Shown: positions 1-9,169 of the stretch, piece by piece
How the letters are laid out: the number at the start of each line of letters is the position of its first letter
How positions within the stretch are numbered: the first letter of the stretch is position 1
Assembly (NCBI GenBank): GCA_002007745.1
Contig: CP019882.1
Location: 1,302,001 to 1,366,000, forward strand
Reading direction: 5' to 3'
Origin: Mycolicibacterium litorale
GTDB taxonomy: Bacteria > Actinomycetota > Actinomycetes > Mycobacteriales > Mycobacteriaceae
Length of the DNA stretch: 64,000 nucleotides
Notes under the pieces: generated by a model
What the model was told of the DNA's origin: nothing
The model's input: the letters and a program-made list of their open reading frames with translations, nothing else
The model's database searches: none
Made by a program: the position numbers and the translations under genes

Positions 1-521
1 ACCAGCACGCCGGCTGCCGTGGGCAGTCCCAGCCCGGTCGTCTCGGTCATCTGCGCCACCGACGTAGCCCGGAACGCGTGGCCGACGAGGGTGACCAGCG
101 GCGCCGCCACCGCCGCCAAAAGCAAGAGGCCCCAAAGCCATCCGGTGCGCAGCCGGTTGGCACGCATCAGTGCGGTGGCACCCGCCAAGTACAGGACCGA
201 TGTCGCGGTGCGCAGGGTCGGCCCCGAGTGCCGGCCCATCAGGTGTTCGATCAGCATGGCGGCCGCGAGGACACCCACCACCGTGGCCGCTAGACGCCCC
301 CACCGCGTCCGGCGACTCGACGGTTCCCCGGCCTGCAGCAACACCGCGGTGGCCAACCCGGCCAGCCACAACGCCGCCCAGGGTGCCGCCCAGGAGGAGA
401 AGCCGCCGGCCCGGCTCGCAGTGACCACCAGATTCACGGCGGCGAGCAGCAACACCGAGGCCGCGCCGCCTTGCGCCCACCGGGTGAGCCGGGACTCCGC
501 GGACGGAACCGTCCTGGCCAT
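1..521 (-). CDS. Membrane protein, N-terminal part only (possible membrane sensor)
   Basis: This gene starts at an ATG at 521 and runs off the left edge of the window, so about 173 residues are visible. The start is preceded by an AGGGAG ribosome site seven bases away. The visible part is almost entirely hydrophobic: about five membrane segments around residues 18-36, 44-62, 76-92, 104-120 and 128-145. An extracytoplasmic stretch follows, containing FRATSVAQMTETTG, and then a further hydrophobic run begins. This arrangement resembles the membrane sensor region placed before PAS, kinase, GGDEF or phosphatase domains. The effector part is outside the window, so the function is open. It is divergent from the ClC gene. 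Confidence 0.6.
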   Translation of the reverse strand, partial: MARTVPSAESRLTRWAQGGAASVLLLAAVNLVVTASRAGGFSSWAAPWAALWLAGLATAVLLQAGEPSSRRTRWGRLAATVVGVLAAAMLIEHLMGRHSGPTLRTATSVLYLAGATALMRANRLRTGWLWGLLLLAAVAAPLVTLVGHAFRATSVAQMTETTGLGLPTAAGVL

Positions 522-648
522 GGGCTACTCCCTCGCTGTGCAATTGAATGAGGTATTACATCGCCCATCACCGTGTCAAGGGCAGGTCCGAATTCGCGCG
601 GTCTCGGTGGCCACCTGCGACGAGCCGGTTCCCGTAGCATCACGCAAC

Positions 649-2010
649 GTGCCCGTGGATCTTCCCGCTGAGGACGACCGCCCGGTCCCGGATCCCGACG
701 GGCCCGACGACTCCATGCGGGGGTCGGTGCTCATCTGCACCACCGCGATCATCGCGGGAGTGCTCATCGGCTTCGTCGGCGGTGGCTTCCGCTGGTGTCT
801 GGACGCCGCCAATCACCTGCGGATGAATCTCGTCGAATGGGCGCACACGCTAACCGGGCCGGGCTGGCTGGTGCCGATGGCGGCGGCCGCGGTCGGAGCG
901 ACGCTGGCCGCGTTGATCGTTCGGTGGGAGCCGCTGGCCGCCGGCAGCGGCATCCAGCACGTCGAAGCCGTCTTCCTCGGCAAGGCCCGGCCCCCGCTGC
1001 TGCGGCTACTGCCGGCCAAGTTCATCGGTGGGGTGCTGAGCATCGGCTCGGGGCTCGTACTCGGTCGCGAAGGTCCGACCGTGCATATGGGTGCCGCGAT
1101 CGGAGCCGAAGCGGCGCGGCGGGCCCGGTTGCCCGACTCCGAGGTCAGGATGATGCAAACCGCATTGGGTGGTGCCGGCCTGGCGGTCGCCTTCAACGCG
1201 CCGATCGCCGGGACGCTCTTCAGCCTCGAAGAGGTGACCAAGTCCTTCCGGGTCAAAGCTGTTCTGGCCACGCTCTTCTCGGCCACCGCAGGTGTCACGT
1301 GCTCACGGCTCCTGCTGGGCAATCACCCGGACTTCCACGTCGACCCCATTCATGCCCCGGCCCTGGCCTGGCTGCCGCTCTTCGTCGTCTTCGGTGCGCT
1401 CACCGGATGTGTCGGGGCGGCCTACAACGGACTGGTGCTGTGGTTCCTCGACCACGTGGCGGCGATACGCCGGATCCCGGCCGTGGCCAAGGCGGCGCTC
1501 ATCGGCGCCGTCGTCGGGCTCGCGACGTTCAGCTACCCGCTCGCGGTCGGCGGTGGCGACCCCCTGACCCAACAGTTCCTCGGTGGACAACATCTGGTCT
1601 TGACCGTCGTCGTCGGCTATCTGGCGGTGCGCTTCATCGCTGGCCCGCTGTCGTATTCGGCCGCGGTGCCGGGCGGATTGTTCGCGCCCCTGCTCGCGGT
1701 GGGGGCGCTGTGGGCGACGTTGTTCGTCGGTGGGGTGGATGCGGTCTGGTCGGGAGCCGCGACGTCCTTGGCGATCCCGATGGTCCTGTCCGGGATGGCC
1801 GCGTTCTTCGCCGCCACCGTGCGTGCGCCGGTGACGGCGCTGGTCCTGGTGGTCGAGATGACCGCAACCACCGAGGCGCTCCTGCCGATGATGGCCGCGA
1901 CGGCATCGGCGGTGCTGGCCGCCTATCTGGTGGGCACCCCGCCGATTTATGAGAGCCTGCGGGCGCGGATGCCGGATGAAGCGTCCATCGAGCGGCGCGG
2001 CCGCGGATAA
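649..2010 (+). CDS. ClC-family chloride channel / proton antiporter
   Basis: This is a 453-residue inner-membrane ClC protein. The family's anion-path motifs are present: GSGIQHVE (99-106), GREGP (139-143) with the gating glutamate at 141, and PGGLFAPLL (341-349). The LEE at 193-195 aligns with the E202/E203 region of E. coli ClC-ec1, where the second Glu carries protons. That suggests a 2Cl-/H+ exchanger rather than a channel (inference). No cytoplasmic CBS domains follow. The open frame extends far upstream, but GTG 649 is chosen because a TAGCAT hexamer (635-640) lies eight bases before it, the leaderless pattern. ATG 715 is an alternative start. Confidence 0.9.
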   Translation: MPVDLPAEDDRPVPDPDGPDDSMRGSVLICTTAIIAGVLIGFVGGGFRWCLDAANHLRMNLVEWAHTLTGPGWLVPMAAAAVGATLAALIVRWEPLAAGSGIQHVEAVFLGKARPPLLRLLPAKFIGGVLSIGSGLVLGREGPTVHMGAAIGAEAARRARLPDSEVRMMQTALGGAGLAVAFNAPIAGTLFSLEEVTKSFRVKAVLATLFSATAGVTCSRLLLGNHPDFHVDPIHAPALAWLPLFVVFGALTGCVGAAYNGLVLWFLDHVAAIRRIPAVAKAALIGAVVGLATFSYPLAVGGGDPLTQQFLGGQHLVLTVVVGYLAVRFIAGPLSYSAAVPGGLFAPLLAVGALWATLFVGGVDAVWSGAATSLAIPMVLSGMAAFFAATVRAPVTALVLVVEMTATTEALLPMMAATASAVLAAYLVGTPPIYESLRARMPDEASIERRGRG

Positions 2011-2013
2011 CGG

Positions 2014-3132
2014 CTAGCTGTCCCGTCGCCCGAACCGGCGGCGGCGCTTCTCGGGCGGTTCGTGCGGGGTCATCTCCACGCCCTTGTACACCGCCAGATA
2101 CACCGAGATCGTGGTGACGATGATGATCATCAGCACCGGACCCAACACGATGCCCCAGAACCCGAACATCGCGATACCGGAGAACACCGCCAACAGCATC
2201 AGTGCGGGGTCCAGGCGCGCTTCCCGTGGGACCAGGATGGGCCGCAGGAAGTTGTCGACGTTGGTGACGCCGATGATGTGAAACAGCACGACGAACAATC
2301 CGCCGGCGACATTGCCGAAGAACATCATCCCGACACCGAACGGGATGGTCACGATACCGCTCCCCAGCGGGATCACCGACAGTGCGGTCAGGAAGATCGC
2401 GAAGATGAAGAACCCGTTGTGGAAACCGCCGATGTAGATCGACGCCGCGCCCAATACCCCCTGTACAAGCGCGATGATGAACTGCCCCTTGACAGTTCCC
2501 TTCACCATGGCGCCCATCTTCGCCAGATACAGGTCGGTGACTTCTTCACCGAGCGGGTTGAGCCGGCGGATCAGCGTGAGCACCGCCTGCTGGTTGGTCA
2601 GTAACGACACCAGTACGTACAAGAAGATGATCGCCGAGGTGATCACCCCGATGGCTCCGCCCGCGGCTCCCTGCAGCGCGTGCAGCAGCCAGCGCCCAAG
2701 GTTCTGCGAGACGTTCACCAGGGTGCTGCGCAGCGATTCGGTGGTGACGCTGAAGTGCCCGAACGGCAGTTTGGCCAAAAGCTGGTTGGTCACGGTCAGC
2801 GTCTTGTCGCCGAGGGTGGACACATCTGCGGTCTGCACCCAATCCGCCACGTGGATCACCATGTGCGAAATCTGAAGCACGGCAAGGCTCAACAGGGCCC
2901 CGACCGGGATGATGACGGTTGCCAGCGCGGCCAGCACGGTCAGAGTCGCCGACAGCCCGCTGCCGAACCTGCGCCGGCACCGGCTGTAGAGCGGGCTGAA
3001 CAGGTAGGCGACGATCGCCGCGATCACCACCAGGATGAAATAGTGCCGCAGAAAGTAGGCACCCAGCAGCACGGCGATCACCGTGATGATCGCCAGCGCC
3101 CGTTTCTGGGTCTGGGTGAATTCGGTGTTCAG
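2014..3132 (-). CDS. AI-2E family transporter (PerM-like), probable CTG start
   Basis: This is an integral membrane protein of the AI-2E exporter/PerM family, 372 residues from the proposed start. Members have about eight membrane segments and include TqsA-type exporters and unrelated permeases; the substrate is not predictable. The first ATG/GTG/TTG in frame is GTG 3081, which would remove the cytoplasmic N-terminus. CTG 3132 instead gives LNTEFTQTQKRALAI, very like the MNTEF start I recall for mycobacterial homologues. A GAGG ribosome site sits five bases before that CTG. The CTG lies seven bases after the stop of the upstream SDR, so the gene is probably the last in an epimerase-SDR-transporter operon. 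The last residues are a basic RRRRFGRRDS tail. Confidence 0.85.
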   Translation of the reverse strand: MNTEFTQTQKRALAIITVIAVLLGAYFLRHYFILVVIAAIVAYLFSPLYSRCRRRFGSGLSATLTVLAALATVIIPVGALLSLAVLQISHMVIHVADWVQTADVSTLGDKTLTVTNQLLAKLPFGHFSVTTESLRSTLVNVSQNLGRWLLHALQGAAGGAIGVITSAIIFLYVLVSLLTNQQAVLTLIRRLNPLGEEVTDLYLAKMGAMVKGTVKGQFIIALVQGVLGAASIYIGGFHNGFFIFAIFLTALSVIPLGSGIVTIPFGVGMMFFGNVAGGLFVVLFHIIGVTNVDNFLRPILVPREARLDPALMLLAVFSGIAMFGFWGIVLGPVLMIIIVTTISVYLAVYKGVEMTPHEPPEKRRRRFGRRDS

Positions 3133-3139
3133 GCGAACC

Positions 3140-3912
3140 TCACTGATTCATCAACCGGGTCAGAAGCTCGTGGATGTTGGGGTAGCGCTTGAGGTGGGCG
3201 CCGCCGTTGAGGTCGAGGATCTCTCCGGTCAGCCACGACGACTGAGGTGAGCAGAGGAAAGCCACCGCCTCGGCGATGTCCTCGGGAGTCCCCGCCCGTC
3301 CCAGCGCGGTGTTCTCGACATACTCCTCGACCACCCCGGCACCATGGCTGCGCCTTCGGTCAGGGGAGTGTGCACGAAACCCGGCGCCACCGCGTTGACC
3401 CGGATGCCGCGTGGGCCCAACTCCAGCGCCGCGACCTGGGTCAGCATCGACAGGCCGGCCTTGGCCGCGCAGTAGGCGCTCATCCCGATCGCCGGCTGGC
3501 GGGCGTTGAGCGAGGTCAGTGACACCAACGTGCCGCCGTCGCCGAGGTGGCGGCCGGCCTGCTTGATCACCAGGAACGCACCGTTGAGGCACACGTCGAT
3601 GACCGACCGGAAGTCCTCGGCGGCCAACTCGGTGATCAGACCGAAGCCGCTGAACCCGGCGCAGTTGACCACCACGTCCAGCCCGCCTTCGCGGGCCGCC
3701 ACGTCGTCGAAAAGCGCGGCGACGGAGGCCTCGTCGGTAACCTCCACCGGCGCGAAGGCGTGCGGATCGCCGAGCTCGGCGGCTCGCCGGCGGCCCAGCT
3801 CGGTGTTGCGGTCGGCGACGGTCACGCGGCAGTCCTGCTTGGCCAGCGTCTGCGCCGTCGCCCAACCGATTCCCGAGGCGCCGCCGACGATGACGGCCAC
3901 TCGCTCAGTCAT
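3140..3912 (-). pseudogene. Short-chain dehydrogenase/reductase, frameshifted once
   Basis: This is a classical NAD(P)(H)-dependent SDR of about 257 residues once one base is restored. The N-terminal frame from ATG 3912 contains the Rossmann motif GGASGIG (10-16), the NCAG motif, the catalytic Ser about 134 and YCAAK (147-151). It continues to the substrate loop and then leaves frame near residue 191. The C-terminal frame (VVEEYVENTALGRAGTPEDI onward, ending RLMNQ) is in the next frame. The shift is at a four-C run (3334-3337, GGGG on the coding strand); one more G joins the frames as MVPG-VVEEY. The start overlaps the stop of the upstream epimerase by ATGA. The substrate is unknown. A sequencing error is as likely as a true mutation. 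Confidence 0.85.
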
Positions 3913-4976
3913 GTTGTCCTTCCATCATTCTCGGGAGCGCCCCACTTGAGCCGCACCGCCTCCCACGGGTTGCCGTACTGGCCCGGCCGGCCGTAGTACG
4001 GCGATTGACGCTTGAGGTACTCCCGGACCAGCGGGGCGATCGCCCGGAACAGGTAGCGCTTCCAGCCGACCCGGTCCGCGGTCTCGGCCAGCATGTCCGG
4101 CCAGGAATGGTGCTGATGCTTGAGCACCTGCTGCGCGGTCGCGGAGTCCATCCAATCGGTGGCGAACCAGCCGGTGTCATCGCCCGGGTCGCCTTTGCGG
4201 CCGGCGGGCAGCGCACCGACCAGACCCATCGCGGCCGCAGTGGACTGGCCGATGTCGCCCTGCACCAGCCGATGCGAGTCGTCACCGCCGATCAACAACG
4301 TCCGGCCCACCACGTCCGCGGTGGTGGCCGCGGCGAAGGCGTGGGCGACATCGCGGACGTCGACGGTCTGCAGCCGTCCGTCGGCGGGGAGCACACCTTC
4401 GAAGAAGATCAGGTTGGGGTCCATGCCCAGGCTCGGCTCCACCGTCAGGACCCCGCCCAGCCGCAGGATCACCCAGTCCAGCCCGCTGGCCCGCACCAGA
4501 CCCTCGGCTTCGACCTTGTGCTTACCGTAGTTGTCGTAGGGGTTCACCGGTGTTTCGGCGGTGAGCACGTCGGTGATGTGGTGCGGGTTGCGCGGCCCGT
4601 AGACGGCGATGCTCGAAGCCTGCACCAATCGCGGTGGTTTGGCTTGTGCCTCAGCGGCTTTGATGAGATTGGCGGTGGCATCCACGTTCACCTTGCGGGC
4701 CAGCTGCGGTTTGGCATAGCACAGCGGTGGGATCACCGCGGCCAGGTGGATCACCGCGGCCGGTGCGATGTCACCCACGAGCCGGCAGACGGCGTCCGAG
4801 TCGGTCAGATCCGCCCACCGCACCGTGACACCCGCCGGCAGGGCAGCGGCAGCCTTGCGGGTCGCGGGGGTGTCGAGATCGGTGGCGACGACGTGTCGGC
4901 CGGCAGTCGCCAGGTGGCGGACCGTCGCACTCCCCACCGACCCGAATGCGCCGGTGACCAGCACTGCGTCGGACAT
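3909..4976 (-). CDS. NAD-dependent epimerase/dehydratase (extended SDR)
   Basis: This is a 355-residue extended-SDR protein. The nucleotide-binding GAFGSVG motif is at residues 9-15, with an acidic residue after beta-2 (D33/D35) that favours NAD(H). A catalytic YGKHK is at 150-154, preceded by the ASSIAVYG strand with the catalytic Ser. The C-terminal 100 residues, rich in Trp and His, are specific to this subgroup; the substrate cannot be read from sequence. GAAGGAG lies five bases before ATG 4976. It is the first gene of a tight operon, since its stop overlaps the start of the next SDR. Candidate roles are steroid, sugar or lipid oxidoreduction. Confidence 0.85.
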   Translation of the reverse strand: MSDAVLVTGAFGSVGSATVRHLATAGRHVVATDLDTPATRKAAAALPAGVTVRWADLTDSDAVCRLVGDIAPAAVIHLAAVIPPLCYAKPQLARKVNVDATANLIKAAEAQAKPPRLVQASSIAVYGPRNPHHITDVLTAETPVNPYDNYGKHKVEAEGLVRASGLDWVILRLGGVLTVEPSLGMDPNLIFFEGVLPADGRLQTVDVRDVAHAFAAATTADVVGRTLLIGGDDSHRLVQGDIGQSTAAAMGLVGALPAGRKGDPGDDTGWFATDWMDSATAQQVLKHQHHSWPDMLAETADRVGWKRYLFRAIAPLVREYLKRQSPYYGRPGQYGNPWEAVRLKWGAPENDGRTT

Positions 4977-5015
4977 CGAACTCCTTCCCCGAACGTATTG
5001 GGAGGAAACTACCGC

Positions 5016-6919
5016 TTAGGGCGTCACCACATTGAAATCCGTCTCGAACTGGTCCAGCACACCGGCATAGTCGTCCAGCACCGCGAGGTCGCCGTCGACG
5101 GTCAAGGCGCCCGTCTCGATCCAGCGGTCGGCCGCCACCGGTGCCAGTAGCAGCGTTGCGATCGCCGCCTTGCCGCCCGACACCGTCAGCCCGGCCCCCG
5201 GGGCGTGGGCGGGGCGGGCGTTGAGCACGCCGTTGCGGATCCACATCGTCCACTGCTCGTCGGTGTCGGTGATGGTCAGGTTGATCCGCAGGTCGACCTC
5301 GGCGGCTTTCGCGCCGATCACGTGCACCGCGGCGAAGTCAAACAGCAGGCCGGCCGGCATGGCCAGGATGCTGTCGTAGCCCGACGAGCCTTCCATCACC
5401 GACAGGTCGACGCCGGCACGCAGTTCCAGCGCCGCGGTCAGGAAGATCCCGCGCCACTGCGGCCCCTCCATCTGGTAACCGAGCTGTTCGTAGGCGTCGG
5501 CCATCAATGCCCGTGCCTCGGTGTCAGTGGGGTCGGCGAACACCAGATGGTGCAGGATCTGGATGGCCCAGCGATAGTCGGCCGACTCGATCGCCCGGCG
5601 CCCCTCGGCGAGAATCCGGTCGGCGCCGATGAGGTCGACGTGACGTTTGGCGGTCTCCACCGGCGGCAGCGGGAACAGTGACGCCGGATCGCCGTCCCAG
5701 AAGCCGAGTTCCTTGGCGAAGACGGCCCGGACGTTGTGGTGCAGCGTGCCGTGATAAAAGCGGTTGAACCACTTGCGCGCCAGCGCTTCCGGCAACTCGA
5801 TCTGCTCGGCCGCCTCCAGCGGGTGCAACCCCTTGTTGGCCAGTCGCAGGGCCTGGTCGTGGATGTACTTGTAGGTGTCGCGCTGGGATTCCAGGAAGGC
5901 CACCACATTGGCGTTGCCGAACACCGGCCAGGTGTGCGGACCGTAGTGCACCTCGGCCGCCGAGCCCCAGCGCACCAGGGTTTCGTCGATGAACCGGGCG
6001 AAGTTGCGGGCGTCGCGGGTACGCGCACCACGCAACGTCTGGATGTTGTGCATGGTGTGGTTGGCGTTCTCGGCGCAGGTGAGTGCCCTGAGTTCAGGAA
6101 TCCAGATGTGCAGCTCCTCGGGCGCCTCGGTGTCCGGGGCGTAGAGGAACTCGAAGGTCAACCCTGAAATATGGCGTACCGCACCGGTTTCGGTGATCGG
6201 GTCGGTGGGGACAGGTAGGTGACGGTTTCGTTGTGGTTGGCCCCGCAGCCGATGCCGCAGGTGACGAATCCCCGCGGTCCGGGTGCCAGCAGCCCGCCGA
6301 ACGGGTAGCTGGCCCGGCGGATCATGGCGTTGCCCGCGATGACGTTCTCGCCGAGGGCGTGCTTGTCGAACGACGCGACAGTCCCGGGGGCGATGATCGG
6401 CACCCTGCCGGCAGCCACGTCGGCCTCGTCGACGACACCCTTGATGCCGGCGTAGTGGTCGATGTGGGTGTGGGTGTAGATGACTGCGACGACGGGCTTG
6501 TCCACCACATGCTCGCGAAACAGTGCCAGGGCCTGGCGCGCCGTCTCCACCGAGGTGGCGGTGTCGATGACGATCAGGCCGTCGTCGCCCTCGACGATGG
6601 TCACGTTGGCCAGGCTGCTGTTGCGCACCTGATAGAGGCGGTCGACGACCTTGTACAGTCCGGCCCGGCGCATGATCTGCGCCTGTCGCCACAACGCGGG
6701 GTTGACGGTGTCCGGGTTGGACTGGTCGTCGGTGATGAAGTCATAGACCGACCCGTCGTAGACCACCTTGCCGGCCTCGTTGACGGTGCGCCGGTCGGGG
6801 ATCGGCGCGATGAAACCCCGGTCGGCGTCGCCGAAATCGCCGCGATCGGCCAGGTCGTAGCGCGCCTTGGCGGCCCTGTTGACATCTGCGGTGGCTGTGC
6901 TGGCCGCCTTGCTCGTCAT
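5016..6919 (-). pseudogene. Alkylsulfatase (SdsA-type metallo-beta-lactamase fold), frameshifted once
   Basis: Hydrolyses primary alkyl sulfates such as SDS to alcohol and sulfate in its characterised relatives. Order of parts: a metallo-beta-lactamase domain with the zinc motif HTHIDH at residues 150-155, an alkylsulfatase dimerisation region (WVFG-type helical part with FYHGTLHHN), and an SCP2-like C-terminal domain. Restoring one base gives 634 residues, the usual family length. The N-terminal frame ends near 6158 and the C-terminal frame resumes with PTDPITETG. The shift is at a four-G run (6207-6210); one extra base gives the reading YLSPTDPITETG. ATG 6919 is chosen over GTG 6928 because TAGCGT (6927-6932) lies seven bases upstream, the leaderless pattern. 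Confidence 0.88.
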
Positions 6920-6926
6920 GGCGACC

Positions 6927-6949
6927 ACGCTATTCGTCCTCAGGACGAA
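6927..6949. promoter_or_regulatory. Alkylsulfatase -10 element with adjoining perfect inverted repeat
   Basis: On the minus strand TAGCGT (6932-6927) lies seven bases before ATG 6919. Directly upstream is a perfect inverted repeat, TTCGTCC-TCA-GGACGAA (6933-6949), which includes the stop codon of the neighbouring lipoprotein gene. It covers the -10/-35 spacer, so it may be an operator for the sulfatase or a short hairpin ending the lipoprotein transcript. No regulator gene is adjacent. Confidence 0.45.
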
Positions 6950-7959
6950 CAGGTCTCATACCGCGCGATCAGCTGTCGTTCCTCGGGGATCGGGGTGTAC
7001 ACCAGTGGATCGTGCGGGGTGCAACCGCCGACGGTGACCGCCACCGGGCCGCGAGCGAGTCCGAGGGCACCGATGTGTCCGGACAACTCGTCGCTGGCGC
7101 TGTAGAGCACCGGTCCGGGGAGGGCGGCGACGACGGGCAGGTGGGTCCGAGCCAACTGCAGGGCGACCGCGACGTCACGGGAGCCGGTGGTCTGCTCGGC
7201 GAACCACACCGGCGGGGTCACCGGGCCGTTGATCCGCAGCCGGTCGATGTGCCCGATGGCCTGGTCGGCGTTGAGCCGGTCGAACACGTCGAGTTCGGCC
7301 GCCGTCGGCATCCGCCGGGAGGTCTTGATCTCGGCGGGACGGTCGCGCCCGGCGTCGATGGTCCAGTCCAGCACCGACAGCTGGGGGAACCGGGCGGCCA
7401 GCGTGCGGGCGGCGGCGCTGACGGCCGGGTAGGCGGCCGGGTCGGGCAGTTGCAATGTGGCGAGGCTGGCATGGCCGGCGTCCTGGTCGGGATTGGCACC
7501 ACCGGGGTGAGTGATAGTGGCCCTGAGTCGTACAGTGGCGCCGGGGAATTCGCGGCGAACCGCGACCCAGTCGCGGGCCTGCGCGATCACCTGACCGGGG
7601 TTGGTGATGGGCAGTTCTCCGCTGTCGACGGCGAACACGTTCCAGGCGCGCCGAAGGTCCAACTCGAGGCGGTATCCGGCGTACCGGCCGCCGTGGAGGT
7701 CAGCGAGGTAGCGTGCGGCGATGCCGGCCGCCTGGTCGCCGGTCAGATCGTCGGATACGTCGACATACACCCGGAAGAACACCATGCCCTGGGCCTGGCT
7801 GTGGGCGACGTCGCTGGTCGCCGAGACCACACCCGGCATCCCGCGGATCTGGGCGGTCAGGGCCTGAGCCTGCGCGCTGCGGTCGGGTACGCCGGCCGCG
7901 CAACCCGTCAACAGCCCGACGGCCGCACACAGAGCGGCGACGAGACGGCGGGGCGGCAC
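6940..7959 (-). CDS. Lipoprotein of unknown function
   Basis: This is a 339-residue exported lipoprotein. The N-terminus is VPPRRLVAALCAAVGLLTGC: basic residues, a hydrophobic core and a lipobox (LTGC) with the modified Cys at about residue 20. GTG 7959 is preferred because the frame's earlier GTG would place about 24 unrelated residues before the signal sequence. The mature part has repeated alpha/beta stretches (for example VSATSDVAHSQ, WTIDAGRDRP) that could be three related sub-domains of BON-like or permuted type, but I do not recognise a named family. Its 3' end carries the inverted repeat upstream of the alkylsulfatase. It is divergent from another lipoprotein gene at 8019. Confidence 0.75.
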   Translation of the reverse strand: MPPRRLVAALCAAVGLLTGCAAGVPDRSAQAQALTAQIRGMPGVVSATSDVAHSQAQGMVFFRVYVDVSDDLTGDQAAGIAARYLADLHGGRYAGYRLELDLRRAWNVFAVDSGELPITNPGQVIAQARDWVAVRREFPGATVRLRATITHPGGANPDQDAGHASLATLQLPDPAAYPAVSAAARTLAARFPQLSVLDWTIDAGRDRPAEIKTSRRMPTAAELDVFDRLNADQAIGHIDRLRINGPVTPPVWFAEQTTGSRDVAVALQLARTHLPVVAALPGPVLYSASDELSGHIGALGLARGPVAVTVGGCTPHDPLVYTPIPEERQLIARYETCSS

Positions 7960-8018
7960 GGCAGCCGAGTGTACGGGCGGCAGCCGTGGACTCGCTGAGT
8001 GCTCGTTAGGCTCGAACC

Positions 8019-8435
8019 ATGCCCATGACACGTCGACTGCTCGGGGCGGCTCTCCTGGCCCTCGCGTTGGCCGGCTGCGGTGGCCGGGAATCGGGCGCCC
8101 CGCCCGCGCCCAGTACCCCGGCCGGTCCGCCGATGCTGAACGACGTGTCCGTCGCGGAGGTGCTGGCCGCCATCACCAAGGCCAAGCTGCCTGCGGTCAA
8201 TCCCCGCGATGCGACGGCGGCGAAATGCCCCGCCGCCGGATGCGTCGAAGCAACCGACACCGACACCGTGTCGATCTTGAAGTTTCCGAGCACCGGACGC
8301 GCCGAGGTCTACGCCGCCGCCATGCCCGACATGCTCCAGGCCGAAGACATCGTGGTGATCTTCGCCCCGACGCTGACCGACGAGCAGAAATCCGCCTACC
8401 GGCGGGTGGTCAAGGGCGCGGTGGCCGGTCGCTAG
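8019..8435 (+). CDS. Small lipoprotein of unknown function
   Basis: This is a 138-residue exported lipoprotein. The signal region MPMTRRLLGAALLALALAGC ends in a lipobox (LAGC), followed by a Gly/Pro-rich linker and a domain of about 95 residues with two Cys (KCPAAGCVEA) that could form a disulfide. The start has a leaderless promoter: TAGGCT at 8007-8012, six bases before ATG 8019, with no ribosome site. It is divergent from the larger lipoprotein gene and converges on a TetR gene with a 4-bp overlap. The function is unknown. Confidence 0.75.
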   Translation: MPMTRRLLGAALLALALAGCGGRESGAPPAPSTPAGPPMLNDVSVAEVLAAITKAKLPAVNPRDATAAKCPAAGCVEATDTDTVSILKFPSTGRAEVYAAAMPDMLQAEDIVVIFAPTLTDEQKSAYRRVVKGAVAGR

Positions 8436-9169
8436 GCCGGTGAGTCGTCCGAGGAGCGGATCGTGCGGATGATCGCCGTTCGCCTTTGGTGGAAGAAGTC
8501 GACCAGTTCGTGTGCGGCGGCTCTGACACGGTCGTCGCTCACCTCGGTCTCTCCCAGCAAGGCGGTGAGGGCGGCGGCGAATACCTTCAGTGGATCGACG
8601 CTGTCGCTCATCGCCGGGCGGGAGATCGCCATCATGGTGCCATGGGTGAGCGCCACGAGGGCGGCCGCCTGCTCGTCGACGTCCCAATCGGTGCGGACCA
8701 TCCCGTGGTTGCGCCAGGACGGCAGAGCGGCCCTCATCATCGTCCGTGGGCCGATCGCCGCGTCGAGCGCAACGGCACGGGGGTGGGTGGTCAGCAAGCC
8801 CAGGACATCGTCATTGTGATCGTGTAGCGCAGTCATGAGCGGGCGGCGCCGCGCTGTGCTGATCAGCGCGGGGCAGAATTGGGACGGGCGCGCGAGGTCG
8901 GGATCTGCGACCAGTCGGGCAGTCAATTCATCAGTAGCAGTGAGGAATTCGCGACCGATCAGGCCGATCAGCAGATCTTCCTTGGTGGGCCAGTACAGAT
9001 AGACGGTGCCCTTTCCCACGTACGCCTTCTGGGCGACGTCAGCGATGGTGAGGCCCTTGAAGCCGCGGTTGACCAGCAACGCCATCGCGGACTCGAGTAT
9101 GCGTGCGGCCTTGGTGGAGTGGGCTTCTGGCAGCACTCCGCGATCCGGCGACGCCGCGCCCATGGTCAC
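8432..9169 (-). CDS. TetR-family transcriptional regulator
   Basis: This is a 245-residue TetR regulator. The N-terminal helix-turn-helix (about 22-68) reads ILESAMALLVNRGFKGLTIA then VAQKAYVGKGTVYLYWPTKE, the typical TetR recognition helix. The C-terminal ligand domain is divergent. The start overlaps the stop of the upstream acyltransferase by 4 bp, so the two are translationally coupled. The operon promoter carries three GACCA/TGGTC half-sites (10055-10079), which points to autoregulation by this protein (inference). The ligand is unknown; an acyl compound is plausible from its partner gene. Confidence 0.88.
   Translation of the reverse strand: MTMGAASPDRGVLPEAHSTKAARILESAMALLVNRGFKGLTIADVAQKAYVGKGTVYLYWPTKEDLLIGLIGREFLTATDELTARLVADPDLARPSQFCPALISTARRRPLMTALHDHNDDVLGLLTTHPRAVALDAAIGPRTMMRAALPSWRNHGMVRTDWDVDEQAAALVALTHGTMMAISRPAMSDSVDPLKVFAAALTALLGETEVSDDRVRAAAHELVDFFHQRRTAIIRTIRSSDDSPA

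Noticed and set aside
19-648. Upstream extension of the ClC frame
   Set aside because: The 210 extra residues overlap the antisense membrane gene and lack ClC similarity; GTG 649 has its own -10 element.
4005-5150. A 381-codon plus-strand frame
   Set aside because: Opposite the epimerase gene; no domain, no start signal, Gly/His/Asp/Val-rich shadow translation.
7631-7644. GCGAACACGTTCCA, similar to a KstR box
   Set aside because: Lacks the outer T of TnnAACnnGTTnnA and lies inside the lipoprotein coding region.
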